This document shows, piece after piece, positions 15,189-24,437 of a stretch of DNA of 32,463 nt; within the stretch, counting starts at the first letter, position 1, and each line of letters opens with the position of its first letter. The stretch lies in contig CANQQG010000028.1 in the NCBI GenBank assembly GCA_947625875.1, positions 1 through 32,463 on the forward strand. The letters run 5' to 3'. The DNA comes from an uncultured Lachnospiraceae bacterium. Its GTDB lineage: Bacteria > Bacillota > Clostridia > Lachnospirales > Lachnospiraceae. The notes beneath the pieces were generated by a model that did not search any database, was not told the DNA's origin, and saw only the letters and a program-made list of their open reading frames with translations. The position numbers and the translations under genes were made by a program.

Positions 15189-16658
15189 ATGACGATTCAG
15201 GATATATTGGAGCAGTCCGAATACGAACTTGTGGCGGGGACGCTGGAAAAAGAAATTACGGAACTCGTGTATGATTCACGTAAGATTGTGCCGGGCTGTA
15301 TGTTTGTGTGTATCAAAGGCGCGGTGTTTGACGGGCACAGCTGTGTGGCGCAGGCGGCGGCGCAGCAGGCGGCGGCCGTTGTCGCAGAGCGGGATGTGGA
15401 GATTCCGGAAGGGCTTACGGTGATCCGGGTGGCGGACACGCGGCAGGCGTTGGCGGAGCTTTCGGCGGCGTGGTTCGGGCATCCGGCGGAGCAGTTAAAA
15501 ACGATCGGCGTGACCGGGACAAAGGGAAAGACGACGACGACTTATATGGTAAAGTCCATACTGGAGAGCGCGGGAATTAAGACCGGGCTGATCGGCACGA
15601 TTGAGGCGGTTATCGGGGAGACGCATATCCCGGCGGCAAATACGACGCCGGAGTCGTATGTGATTCAGAAATATTTCCGGCAGATGGCGGATGCAGGCTG
15701 CAAGGCGTGCGTTATGGAGGCGTCTTCGCAGGGACTGATGATGCACCGGGTAGGCGGTTTTACGTTTGACCTCGGGATTTTTACCAATATTGAGCCTGAC
15801 CATATCGGGCCGAATGAGCATGCGTCTTTTGAGGAATATATGGCCTGTAAAGGGATGCTGTTTCGCCAGTGCAGGACGGGCATTGTGAATGCGGATGACG
15901 CGCATTTGGAAGAAGTTATAAAAGGGCATACGTGTGAAATTGAAACGTTTGGAATGCGGGATGGCGCTGATCTGCAGGCAAAACAGCTGAGGCTGGTGCA
16001 TAAGCCGGGGTATCTTGGCGTCGCCTACCATGTGGCGGGGCTGTGCGATTTTGATGTAGAGGTGGATGTGCCGGGCAAGTTCAGCGTGTACAATTCCCTG
16101 ACGGCCATCGCAATCTGCCGCCATTTTAACGTGCCGGCGGAAAACATGAAAACGGCGTTAAAGGCGGCAAAGGTCAAGGGACGGATTGAGATGGTCAAAG
16201 TGTCCGATGATTTTACGCTGATGATTGATTATGCGCATAATGCAATGAGCTTAAAAAGTTTACTGGAGACTTTGCGGGAGTATGAGCCGGGGCGGCTGGT
16301 GTGCCTGTTTGGGTGCGGCGGCAACCGCAGCAGGCTGCGCCGTTACGAAATGGGAGAGACGTCCGGTCGGCTGGCGGATCTGACGATTATTACATCGGAT
16401 AATCCAAGGGACGAGGAGCCGCAGGCGATCATAGACGACATCAAGGTTGGCATTGCGAAGACGCATGGCGCATATGTCGAGATCGCGGACCGGAAAGAAG
16501 CGATCCGTTATGCGATAAAAAACGGCAGGCCGGGAGACGTCATTGTGCTGGCCGGAAAAGGGCATGAGGACTACCAGGAGATCAGGGGCGTCAAATATCC
16601 GATGGACGAGCGGGATTTGATCGCAGATATCTTACGGGAAGAGGCGGCCGGTAAATAA
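15189..16658 (+). CDS. murE: UDP-MurNAc-L-Ala-D-Glu:meso-diaminopimelate ligase
   Basis: A 489-aa cytosolic Mur ligase adding the third residue of the peptidoglycan stem peptide. Domain 1 (UDP-MurNAc binding) ends in ELVYDSRKIVPG; domain 2 begins with the ATP loop GVTGTKGKTTT (107-117) and includes NTTPES, MEASSQGLM and IEPDHIGPNEHASFEEYMACKG with the Lys that is carbamylated in the family; domain 3 has LMIDYAHN, CLFGCGGNRSRLRR and DNPR (404-407). DNPR is the motif of meso-DAP enzymes, as opposed to the Lys enzymes. ATG 15189 has GGAGGT upstream; the in-frame ATG at 15153 would place the promoter -10 across the start and is rejected. Followed 30 bp later by priA. Confidence 0.96.
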   Translation: MTIQDILEQSEYELVAGTLEKEITELVYDSRKIVPGCMFVCIKGAVFDGHSCVAQAAAQQAAAVVAERDVEIPEGLTVIRVADTRQALAELSAAWFGHPAEQLKTIGVTGTKGKTTTTYMVKSILESAGIKTGLIGTIEAVIGETHIPAANTTPESYVIQKYFRQMADAGCKACVMEASSQGLMMHRVGGFTFDLGIFTNIEPDHIGPNEHASFEEYMACKGMLFRQCRTGIVNADDAHLEEVIKGHTCEIETFGMRDGADLQAKQLRLVHKPGYLGVAYHVAGLCDFDVEVDVPGKFSVYNSLTAIAICRHFNVPAENMKTALKAAKVKGRIEMVKVSDDFTLMIDYAHNAMSLKSLLETLREYEPGRLVCLFGCGGNRSRLRRYEMGETSGRLADLTIITSDNPRDEEPQAIIDDIKVGIAKTHGAYVEIADRKEAIRYAIKNGRPGDVIVLAGKGHEDYQEIRGVKYPMDERDLIADILREEAAGK

Positions 16659-16688
16659 ATGCCTTAAAACAGATGGCAGGTCGGACAT

Positions 16689-18932
16689 ATGTATGCAAAT
16701 ATTATTGTGGATATTTCACATGAAAAACTGGACCAGGCATTCCAGTATCTTGTGCCGCAGGAGATGGAAGGGACGTTGCAGGAAGGGATGCGTGTGCGCG
16801 TCCCTTTTGGCAGCCGTACACTGACGGGGTATATTATTGAATTGACGGATACGGCGGAATATGAGCTGGAAAAAATAAAGCCCGTTCTGTCGGTCGAAGA
16901 AGACGCTGTTGCCGTGGAGACGCAGCTGATCGCGCTTGCCGCCTGGATACGGCGGAATTTTGGGGCGACGATGAACCAGGCGTTAAAAACCGTGCTTCCG
17001 GTCAGGCAAAAGGAACGCCCAAAGGAAAAAAAACAGGTCGCTCTTTTGTCGGGAAAAGAAGAGGCGGAGCGGCTTTTAGCGGTGTGCGGGCGCAGGCGCG
17101 CCACGGCGCAGGCGCAGCTGTTATCGCTGCTTTTGGAATGCTCGCCGCAGCCATATGCCTATCTGGTAAAGGAGAAAAAGATCTCGCCGTCGGCCATACG
17201 CGCCATGCAGGAAAAGGGGATCGTATCGGTAGAACGCGAAGCCTGCTACCGGAATCCGGTTGCGGCATTGCGTGTGGAGAAAAAAGACGGGGCTGTGGCA
17301 TTAAATGCCGCGCAGCAGTCGGTGGTCTCAGAGATTCTTTCTGATTTTGACGCGGGGAAACGGCAGACGTATCTGCTGCATGGCGTGACGGGGAGCGGGA
17401 AAACGGAAGTCTATATGGAACTGATCGCCCATGCGGCCGCGCAGGGCAGGCAGTCGATTATGCTGATACCGGAGATCGCGCTGACGTTTCAGACAGTCCG
17501 GCGGTTTTATGAGCGGTTCGGCGACAGAGTGTCCATACTGCACTCCCGGCTGTCGCAGGGGGAGCGCTATGATCAGTTTGAGCGCGCGAAAAATGGAGAG
17601 ATCGATATCATGATCGGCCCGCGTTCCGCACTGTTTACGCCGTTTTCCGATATCGGCTTTATTATTATAGATGAGGAGCATGAAAACAGTTATAAAAGCG
17701 AATCCGTGCCAAAATACCATGCGAGGGAGACCGCGATCGAGCGGGCGCGCATGGCGGGCGCGTCTGTCGTGCTTGGTTCGGCGACGCCTTCGGTTGACAG
17801 TTATTATCACGCCCTGACGGGAACGTATCGGCTGCTGACACTGGAAAACCGGGCTGAGGAGCGGCCGCTTCCCGTATGTGAGATCGTTGATCTGAGGCGG
17901 GAGCTGCGGGAGGGCAACCGTTCTGTTTTAAGCCGGAGGCTGCAGGAGCTGATGGAAGACCGGCTGCAAAAGCGGGAACAGATCATGCTGTTTTTAAACC
18001 GCCGCGGCCTGGCTGGTTTTGTTTCCTGCCGTTCCTGCGGACAGGTTATGCGCTGCCCGCATTGCGATGTGTCATTGAGCCAGCATAAAAACGGGAGGCT
18101 TGTCTGCCATTACTGCGGCTATGAGACGCCGATGGTAACGCGGTGCCCGTCCTGCGGTTCCGGATTTATCGGCGGTTTCCGCGCCGGTACGCAAAAAATA
18201 CAGGAGCTTGTGGCGCGGCGTTTTCCCGGGGCGCGCATTTTGCGCATGGACTATGACACAACGCGGACGAAGGATTCCTATGAACAGATCCTGTCCGCAT
18301 TTATGGCGCGGGAAGCGGATATTTTGATTGGGACGCAGATGATTGTAAAGGGGCATGATTTCCCTTATGTGACACTGGTCGGCGTGCTTGCGGCGGATAT
18401 GTCTTTAAATGTCAGCGACTATCGCGCGGCGGAACGGACGTTTCAGCTGCTCACACAGGCGGCGGGACGCGCGGGGCGCGGCCAAAAACAGGGCGCCGCG
18501 GTGATACAGGCCTACCAGCCGGAGCATTTTAGCATACAGACAGCCAGGGCGCAGGATTACGCCGCTTTTTATCAGAAAGAAATCCTGTACCGGAAGCTGA
18601 TGCATTATCCGCCTGTGTGGAATATGCTCTTTGTGCTTGCGGCGTCCGCAAAAAAGGAGCAGGCGGCGCAGTGCATGGCGCAGATCTCCGCCTGGATACA
18701 GGGGGAGCTGCAAAAGCCAAAGGCCGCAGAGATCCGGCGGCAGTTTCAGGTGATCGGGCCGTCAGACGCGCCGGTTGCAAAGGTAAATGATGTGTACCGG
18801 AGGGTTTTGTATATCAAGCATCCGGATTATCAGGCGCTTGTTATGGTAAAGGATTTTCTGGAAAAGCGGCTGCGGCAGGCGCAGGAATGGAAAAAGGTGA
18901 GCGTACAGTTTGATTTTAACCCGATGGGGTAA
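16689..18932 (+). CDS. priA: Primosomal protein N', replication restart helicase
   Basis: A 747-aa superfamily 2 DNA helicase that reloads the replisome at stalled forks. An N-terminal 3'-OH-binding domain (YANIIVDISHEKLDQAFQYLVP, VRVPFGSRTLTGYI) and a winged-helix part precede the helicase core. Walker A is GVTGSGKTEVY (232-242), the DEEH box is 328-331, and GSATPSVDSYY follows. A zinc-binding insertion carries CRSCGQVMRCPHCD, CHYCG and CPSCG, eight cysteines in four pairs. GTQMIVKGHDFPYVTLVG and QAAGRAGRG are the late helicase motifs. The ribosome binding site (GGCAGG) is modest. It sits after murE and before a gene inserted ahead of def, with which priA is usually clustered. Confidence 0.97.
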   Translation: MYANIIVDISHEKLDQAFQYLVPQEMEGTLQEGMRVRVPFGSRTLTGYIIELTDTAEYELEKIKPVLSVEEDAVAVETQLIALAAWIRRNFGATMNQALKTVLPVRQKERPKEKKQVALLSGKEEAERLLAVCGRRRATAQAQLLSLLLECSPQPYAYLVKEKKISPSAIRAMQEKGIVSVEREACYRNPVAALRVEKKDGAVALNAAQQSVVSEILSDFDAGKRQTYLLHGVTGSGKTEVYMELIAHAAAQGRQSIMLIPEIALTFQTVRRFYERFGDRVSILHSRLSQGERYDQFERAKNGEIDIMIGPRSALFTPFSDIGFIIIDEEHENSYKSESVPKYHARETAIERARMAGASVVLGSATPSVDSYYHALTGTYRLLTLENRAEERPLPVCEIVDLRRELREGNRSVLSRRLQELMEDRLQKREQIMLFLNRRGLAGFVSCRSCGQVMRCPHCDVSLSQHKNGRLVCHYCGYETPMVTRCPSCGSGFIGGFRAGTQKIQELVARRFPGARILRMDYDTTRTKDSYEQILSAFMAREADILIGTQMIVKGHDFPYVTLVGVLAADMSLNVSDYRAAERTFQLLTQAAGRAGRGQKQGAAVIQAYQPEHFSIQTARAQDYAAFYQKEILYRKLMHYPPVWNMLFVLAASAKKEQAAQCMAQISAWIQGELQKPKAAEIRRQFQVIGPSDAPVAKVNDVYRRVLYIKHPDYQALVMVKDFLEKRLRQAQEWKKVSVQFDFNPMG

Positions 18933-18938
18933 AAAAGA

Positions 18939-18968
18939 TTGACGGAGCGCTTTTTGCCGTGCTATATT
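18939..18968 (+). promoter_or_regulatory. Promoter of the secreted transglutaminase-like gene
   Basis: TTGACG at 18939-18944 and TATATT at 18963-18968 have an 18-bp spacer, with TG at 18960-18961 giving an extended -10. AAGGGAAAG precedes the ATG at 19013. This makes the gene an independent unit between priA and def. Confidence 0.75.
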
Positions 18969-19012
18969 ACAATGGGTTAAAAATATAATAATATAGAAAG
19001 AAGGGAAAGATC

Positions 19013-22000
19013 ATGAAACAAAAGAGGATGATTGCAGGATTGCTTGTTTTTCTGCTTACGGTTTCCTGCTGCGTCGGCACGACATGGGTTCCGGTGCGGG
19101 CGGCAGAGCCGAAGCAGGCGGCGGAAGCGGACAGGTATTATTATGGCCAGCTGACAAAGGAAGCGAAAGAGTTTTATGACGCCATGTACCAGATGTACAA
19201 AACAGGCGTTTTTAAAACAGGCACAGGCAGCTATGACCTTGTGTCCAACGGCCATGTGACGCAGGCGCAGCTTGCGGAGTACGCGGACGGCAATACGCAG
19301 CTTGTCAATACGATGGCGGCTGCGCGGGATGCATTTTATGCGGATTATCCGGATATTTTTTATGTGGATTTTTCGTACCTGACGCTTCGGGTGACGCGCG
19401 ATACAGCCGGAAAATATCATGCATACCTGGGGCCAGGACGGGACGATAATTATTATGTCAAAGGGTTTAAAAACCAGGAGCAGGTCGAGCGGGCGATTGA
19501 AACGTTTGATAAAAAGGCGGAGGAGCTTGCGGCGGGCGCGCGCGCGCTTCAAATAAAGGAAGGGGAGAATAAGATACAGCAGGAAGTAAAATATGTGCAT
19601 GACACGCTGATCCGAAATACGTCCTATCATTTAGAGGATACCTGCCAGCCGGAAAACATCGGGCATATCCGGACGGCATATGGCGCGCTTGTACAGGGGG
19701 AGAGTGTGTGCGAATCCTATGCAAGGGCGTTTAAGAGCGTGCTGGACAGGCTTGGCATCCCCTGTGTGCTTGTGCAGGGCGTTTACAGGGAGTCCGAAGA
19801 TATCGTTGAGCTTCATATGTGGAATTATGTGAAGATCGACGGTTCCTGGTATGCGGTCGATGCGACGATGGATGATCCGATCGTGGCGTCCGGCGCGGGC
19901 GGGAAAGAAAATTCCTATTATTTTCTGGTCGGCGAAGATATCATGAGCAGAAATTATATACCGAGCGGCGAGATGTCAGAATGCGGGTTTTCCTTTACCT
20001 ATCCGACCCTGGCATTGGAAGGGCTTGGCCTGAATGACGTGTCCAATCACAGCGACCTGATTGTCAAATATAATGAGAACGCCATGTTTGAAGGCGTCAA
20101 GTCGGGCGCGTTTGTCATAAACTATAAGGGCATGGGCTATAAAAAAGCGGCTGCGCAGGGAAAATATATGCTGATGCGGTTTTATACCTATAATGAGGAG
20201 CAGACCAAACTGATCTCTACCGAGTGGGGCTATATGGACCCGAATGTTTATGGGGGAGGCGCATTTGTCGATACGGATACGGAGCTGACGTTATACGTGC
20301 CGCACTGCCTGTATGTAGAGTTTGCAGTGACGGACCGCAAGCCGCGTTATCTGACGGGGGCGAATTCCAAACCGGAGGATCTGCTTTATCAGGGCGATCC
20401 GTTTCTTGTGGAAGGCGCTACGGGTATGCTCTATAATCCGAGCGGGTCATATGTCGCGCCGCCGTATGTTAAGAAGATCACGCCTGTGGTGACAAGCAGG
20501 ATTTATATGGGGCAGACATACCATGTGGTGGCGGTCTATGATGATGAGCTTATAAAGAGCGGGTCGGAAGAACCGCATATTGAAATGGAGAGTACCGGAC
20601 CGACCGGCGCGCAGTACGGGAAATTTTCCAATTTTTCGTTTGACGGGAAAAGCACGGTTTCCTTTGATTTCCGGCCGAGCGATATGTGGGCGGACGAATC
20701 CGAGTTTTATTATTTCCACATCAAAGGGCTGGTAGGGAAAAAGAGCGGCAAGATACCGAATGACATCTCTTATTTTGTGTCTGACCCGGTCGCGTGCTGC
20801 TCGATGAAAAAGGCGGGCATTGACTGGACGCTGTTTGCAAAGCCGTCCCTTATGGAAGAGGAAGATCTTTCCACGAAGGGCTGGCAGACGAGCGACGGGG
20901 AGGCTGTTTCCGATAAATTAAAAGACCGGATCGCGCTTGTGGTGACGTCGCCGACGAGTAAGCAGTCGGATGAAATGATGGATATGCTGGAGTCTGCGTA
21001 TCCGAAGGAAAAGATCTTACAGAGTGAGACGTATAACCTGAAACTGACGGTCTGCAAAAAACAGATCGTAGAAACAGGCGACAGGATCCGGATCTCGGTC
21101 GGGTTCCCGAAAGGTTACGGGCCGGAACATGCCGGTACGACGTTTAAGGCATACCATTTTATGCGCAATGAGGCGGGAGAAGTGACAGGCGTAGAGGAAA
21201 TCCCGTGTATTGTTACGCAGTACGGGCTTTTGATCCTGTGCGATTCTTTCAGCCCGTTTGCAATTGCGGCGGTCGCGGATGACGGCAGTGCAAAGACGAC
21301 GGAAAAGACGGTGATCCTCTCCCATAATACAGGAGGAAAGGTCAGCGGACAGGATAAGATATTCACATTGAAACCCGGAGAGAGCAGGACACTGCAGGTC
21401 GCGGCGGACGACGGGTATGTCATTGATGAAATTTCTGTCGGCAGCAGTGTACAGGACGGCGCGGGCAGGACTTCTGCGTCTGTCCGTGTAGATTATTCGG
21501 ATCTGCCGGACGGCGGAAGTTTTGCAGAGGTGAAGTTTGTTGCGTCTTCCGTATATGAGCGGGAGGCGGCATTGAAACAATCGCAGGTGCGGCCGACGGC
21601 AAAAGCGGCTAAAATCACCATGGGCATGACGGAGCTTTCCGTGGCGAAAGGCGGATCTTTTTCCATCGTGCCGAAAATAACGGAATATGAAGGCGTACAT
21701 ACCTACCAGTGGTATAAAGACGGGAAACCGCTGCCGGGGCAGACTGCAAAAAATATCATTATAACAGAGGCGGCGAAAAGTGATGCGGGGGCTTATACCC
21801 TGAAAGTCACGACGGCGGTGAATGCATCCAGCGTCACGGCGGAGGGAACGGCATGCAAAGTCACAGTGACAGATCAGGCGCGCCGGCCGGAAACCGGAAA
21901 CGGGAAGAGCGCGCTGAAACCGGCCGCAATTACATTAAAGACGCGGCAGCTTACGGTAAAAGAAGGCGGCAGCCTTACCATTGACCCGACGGTGCAGGAG

Positions 22001-22879
22001 TTTGGCGGGGCGCATTTATACCAATGGTATAAGGACGGCGTCTCCATTGAAGGGCAGACGGAAAAGACGCTGTATTTAAAATCTGCTTCCAAAAAGGATG
22101 CGGGGGATTACGTTTTGGTCGTTACGACTTATTTGGGGACGGATTGCGTGAAAGCGGCCAGCGGGACGTGCAAAGTCACGGTCGCGTCTGACAGCGCGTC
22201 GGCGCAGGAACCGGCGGTCGGCGCCGTTACCGGATTAAAGGCTGTCTCTGAGAAAGCTGGCAGCGTAAAGCTTGAATGGCAGGCGGTTCCCGGCGCGGAT
22301 GGGTATGAGGCGCTCCGTTATGATGACGCAAAGGGCAGATATGTCATCGCCGCGACAGTGAAAAAGGGAGTCTCTTATACGGAAAAAGGGCTTTCCGGAG
22401 GCAGCGCGCGCCGTTATAAGGTAAGGGCGTATAAAGTTGTGGACGGCGCAAAATTCAGAGGGAAAGCTTCCGGAGCTGTTAAGATCATCGTAAAGCCGGA
22501 GGCGCTCTCGCAGGTTTCCGCAGTGCGGCTTTCGGACAGGATGGTGCAGATTTCTTTCCTGCCGTCTGAAACAGCGGCGGGCTATCGCATTTACCGGTAT
22601 AATGAGCCGGAGAAAAAGTTTGAGCTTGCGTACCGGATACAGTCGGAAAAGCTGTACGCGTATGATAAGGCGCATGGGAAATGGACTTATATGGGCAAGA
22701 CGGAACAGACGGGAGATGGATTGCTCGCCTGTGTCCTGACGGATGCGGACGAGGCGCAGTCTGTACAGAAATACCGTATCATGGCGTTTGTGGCAAAGAA
22801 GGGTTTCCAGACGCAGACAGGCGAGACGGTCACGGTTTCGGTGGAAGAAGAGGGAACAGACGCCCGGCAGGCAGGCTGA
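19013..22879 (+). CDS. Secreted transglutaminase-like protein with Ig-like and FN3-like repeats
   Basis: A 1288-aa exported protein. A Sec signal peptide (basic start, hydrophobic core 7-20, likely cleavage near VRA-AEP at 30/31) precedes an alpha-helical region. A transglutaminase/protease-like domain (about 185-290) has a full Cys233 (GESVCESYARAF), His268 (LHMWNYV), Asp283 (YAVDATMDDP) triad. A long beta-rich middle (about 330-850) has no recognised family. Two Ig-like domains follow (about 865-955 and 970-1057), each with YQWYKDG and a DAG-Y-L pattern, then two FN3-like domains (about 1067-1160 and 1161-1279). There is no LPXTG, SLH or transmembrane anchor. It probably acts in or on the cell wall, as a peptidase, cross-linker or adhesin; the substrate is unknown. 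Confidence 0.85.
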   Translation: MKQKRMIAGLLVFLLTVSCCVGTTWVPVRAAEPKQAAEADRYYYGQLTKEAKEFYDAMYQMYKTGVFKTGTGSYDLVSNGHVTQAQLAEYADGNTQLVNTMAAARDAFYADYPDIFYVDFSYLTLRVTRDTAGKYHAYLGPGRDDNYYVKGFKNQEQVERAIETFDKKAEELAAGARALQIKEGENKIQQEVKYVHDTLIRNTSYHLEDTCQPENIGHIRTAYGALVQGESVCESYARAFKSVLDRLGIPCVLVQGVYRESEDIVELHMWNYVKIDGSWYAVDATMDDPIVASGAGGKENSYYFLVGEDIMSRNYIPSGEMSECGFSFTYPTLALEGLGLNDVSNHSDLIVKYNENAMFEGVKSGAFVINYKGMGYKKAAAQGKYMLMRFYTYNEEQTKLISTEWGYMDPNVYGGGAFVDTDTELTLYVPHCLYVEFAVTDRKPRYLTGANSKPEDLLYQGDPFLVEGATGMLYNPSGSYVAPPYVKKITPVVTSRIYMGQTYHVVAVYDDELIKSGSEEPHIEMESTGPTGAQYGKFSNFSFDGKSTVSFDFRPSDMWADESEFYYFHIKGLVGKKSGKIPNDISYFVSDPVACCSMKKAGIDWTLFAKPSLMEEEDLSTKGWQTSDGEAVSDKLKDRIALVVTSPTSKQSDEMMDMLESAYPKEKILQSETYNLKLTVCKKQIVETGDRIRISVGFPKGYGPEHAGTTFKAYHFMRNEAGEVTGVEEIPCIVTQYGLLILCDSFSPFAIAAVADDGSAKTTEKTVILSHNTGGKVSGQDKIFTLKPGESRTLQVAADDGYVIDEISVGSSVQDGAGRTSASVRVDYSDLPDGGSFAEVKFVASSVYEREAALKQSQVRPTAKAAKITMGMTELSVAKGGSFSIVPKITEYEGVHTYQWYKDGKPLPGQTAKNIIITEAAKSDAGAYTLKVTTAVNASSVTAEGTACKVTVTDQARRPETGNGKSALKPAAITLKTRQLTVKEGGSLTIDPTVQEFGGAHLYQWYKDGVSIEGQTEKTLYLKSASKKDAGDYVLVVTTYLGTDCVKAASGTCKVTVASDSASAQEPAVGAVTGLKAVSEKAGSVKLEWQAVPGADGYEALRYDDAKGRYVIAATVKKGVSYTEKGLSGGSARRYKVRAYKVVDGAKFRGKASGAVKIIVKPEALSQVSAVRLSDRMVQISFLPSETAAGYRIYRYNEPEKKFELAYRIQSEKLYAYDKAHGKWTYMGKTEQTGDGLLACVLTDADEAQSVQKYRIMAFVAKKGFQTQTGETVTVSVEEEGTDARQAG

Positions 22880-22923
22880 TTGAGGACACGGCTGAAATTT
22901 GTCTGTCTATTATGCTTAAAATG

Positions 22924-22932
22924 TGGTAGAAT
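22924..22932 (+). promoter_or_regulatory. Extended -10 promoter candidate for def
   Basis: TGG-TAGAAT (22924-22932) is an extended -10 lying 41 bp before the def ATG. The -35 region at proper spacing is poor, so this is tentative. A promoter here would be needed if the preceding secreted-protein gene is expressed separately. Confidence 0.45.
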
Positions 22933-22973
22933 AAGCGGTAGCGGAAAAAAGGAATCGTACAGGAGGGAAGGAA

Positions 22974-23441
22974 ATGGCAATCAGACAGATTAGAATGGCA
23001 GGGGATCCGATACTGAATAAGGTATGCAAAGAAGTAAAGGATATGACGCCGATGCTGCAGACGCTGGTTGGGGATATGCTGGATACGATGTATGAGGCAA
23101 ACGGCGTCGGGCTGGCCGCGCCGCAGGTAGGCATATTGAGACGGATTGCGGTGATCGATATCGGGGAAGGGCCGATCGTCATGGTAAACCCGGTGATCCT
23201 GGAGCAGGACGGTGAGCAGACGGGGGACGAGGGCTGCCTGAGCCTGCCGGGGAAGGCGGGGCAGGTGACAAGGCCGAACCATGTCGTCATACGCGCATTT
23301 GACGAGCATATGGAATCCTATGAGCTGGAGGGGACGGAACTTTTGGCCCGCGCGCTCTGCCATGAGATCGGGCATCTGGACGGACATATGTATACGGAGC
23401 TTGTAACCGGCGGCCTCCACGACGTGGAATATGATGACTGA
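22974..23441 (+). CDS. def: Peptide deformylase
   Basis: A 155-aa Fe2+/Zn2+ hydrolase that removes the N-formyl group from new proteins at the ribosome exit. All three family motifs are present: GVGLAAPQVG (44-53), EGCLS with metal ligand Cys88, and HEIGH (130-134) with ligands His130 and His134 and catalytic Glu131. Gly133 takes the place of the Asp often found in HExDH. AGGAGGGAAGG precedes the ATG. It is the first gene of the def-fmt-yugP-rsmB-rlmN-stp-prkC-rsgA-thiN cluster. Confidence 0.97.
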   Translation: MAIRQIRMAGDPILNKVCKEVKDMTPMLQTLVGDMLDTMYEANGVGLAAPQVGILRRIAVIDIGEGPIVMVNPVILEQDGEQTGDEGCLSLPGKAGQVTRPNHVVIRAFDEHMESYELEGTELLARALCHEIGHLDGHMYTELVTGGLHDVEYDD

Positions 23442-23476
23442 CGGCGCGGACGGGCTGCAGAGAGGCAGGTGGGAAT

Positions 23477-24409
23477 ATGAAAATGATCTTTATGGGGACG
23501 CCGGATTTTGCGGTCGGCACGCTAAATGCGCTGATAAAAGCGGGACATGAGGTTGCGCTTGTCGTCACGCAGCCGGATAAGCCGAGGGGCAGGGGGAAGG
23601 CGGTGCAGTTTTCCCCCGTAAAAGAGGTGGCGCTTTCGCATGGCATAGAAGTGTACCAGCCAAGGCGGATACGCGAGCCGGAATGCGTGGAATATCTCCG
23701 CCGGTTTGCGCCGGAGATCATTATTGTCGCGGCGTTTGGGCAGATTCTGCCAAAAGAGATCCTGGAGCTGCCTGTGCATGGATGCGTAAACGTGCATGCG
23801 TCGCTGCTCCCGAAATACCGCGGCGCCGCTCCAATCCAATGGGCTGTGATCAATGGAGAAAAGACGTCGGGCGTTACGACCATGCAGATGGACGCCGGGC
23901 TGGATACGGGTGACATCCTGGAAAAGACGGAGCTGGAGCTTGCGCCGGATGAAACGGGCGGCAGCCTGTTTGAAAAGCTTGCGGCGGCGGGCGCGGAATT
24001 ATGCGTACAGACGGTCGCGCATATCGCGGACGGGACTGTGACGGGGACAAAGCAGGATGAAGCGCAGGCGACGCATGTCGGAATGATCGCAAAGGAGATG
24101 GGACGCATAGACTGGAATAAGCCTGCGGAGGAGATCGAGCGGCTGGTGCGCGGGTTAAATCCGTGGCCGAGCGCATATACGTCTCTGAACGGAAAGACTT
24201 TAAAAATCTGGAAAGCGTCTGTGGCGGCAGGAGGCGGCGCGCGCGCGGGGGAGATTGTCCGCGCGGACAAAAAGCAGTTTGCCGTCCAGACGGGAGACGG
24301 GCGGCTCTTATTGGAAGAAGTGCAGCTGGAAGGGAAAAAAAGGATGCCTGCGGATGCATTTTTACGTGGTTTTTCTGTATGCGAAGGCATGCGGATGGGC
24401 AGCTTATGA
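23477..24409 (+). CDS. fmt: Methionyl-tRNA formyltransferase
   Basis: A 310-aa enzyme that formylates Met on initiator tRNA using 10-formyl-tetrahydrofolate. The N-terminal Rossmann-like domain has IFMGTPDFA at the start and VTQPDKPRGRG; catalytic Asn105 and His107 lie in NVHASLLPKYRGAAPIQ, and Asp143 in MDAGLDTGD. The C-terminal OB-like domain (about 205-310) begins after IDWNKPAEEI and includes VRGLNPWPSAYT. It follows def by 35 bp with GGTGGG upstream, the usual gene order. Def and Fmt act on the two ends of the same formylation cycle. Confidence 0.98.
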   Translation: MKMIFMGTPDFAVGTLNALIKAGHEVALVVTQPDKPRGRGKAVQFSPVKEVALSHGIEVYQPRRIREPECVEYLRRFAPEIIIVAAFGQILPKEILELPVHGCVNVHASLLPKYRGAAPIQWAVINGEKTSGVTTMQMDAGLDTGDILEKTELELAPDETGGSLFEKLAAAGAELCVQTVAHIADGTVTGTKQDEAQATHVGMIAKEMGRIDWNKPAEEIERLVRGLNPWPSAYTSLNGKTLKIWKASVAAGGGARAGEIVRADKKQFAVQTGDGRLLLEEVQLEGKKRMPADAFLRGFSVCEGMRMGSL

Positions 24410-24437
24410 TCGACAGATGGTGAAAGGAGAAAGTTTT

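Noticed and set aside
21690-22060. The repeated YQWYKDG-coding segments as a CRISPR or other DNA repeat.
   Set aside because: They are homologous positions of two Ig-like domains in one reading frame, with diverged codons.
22899-22932. TTGTCT at 22899 as the -35 of the def promoter.
   Set aside because: The spacer to TAGAAT would be 22 bp, too long; only the extended -10 is kept.
23287-24390. A 367-codon open frame on the - strand opposite fmt and the end of def.
   Set aside because: It is the antisense shadow of strongly conserved genes; its translation is Ser/Pro/Ala/Arg rich with no motif and no suitable ribosome binding site. High-G+C third positions keep antisense frames open here.
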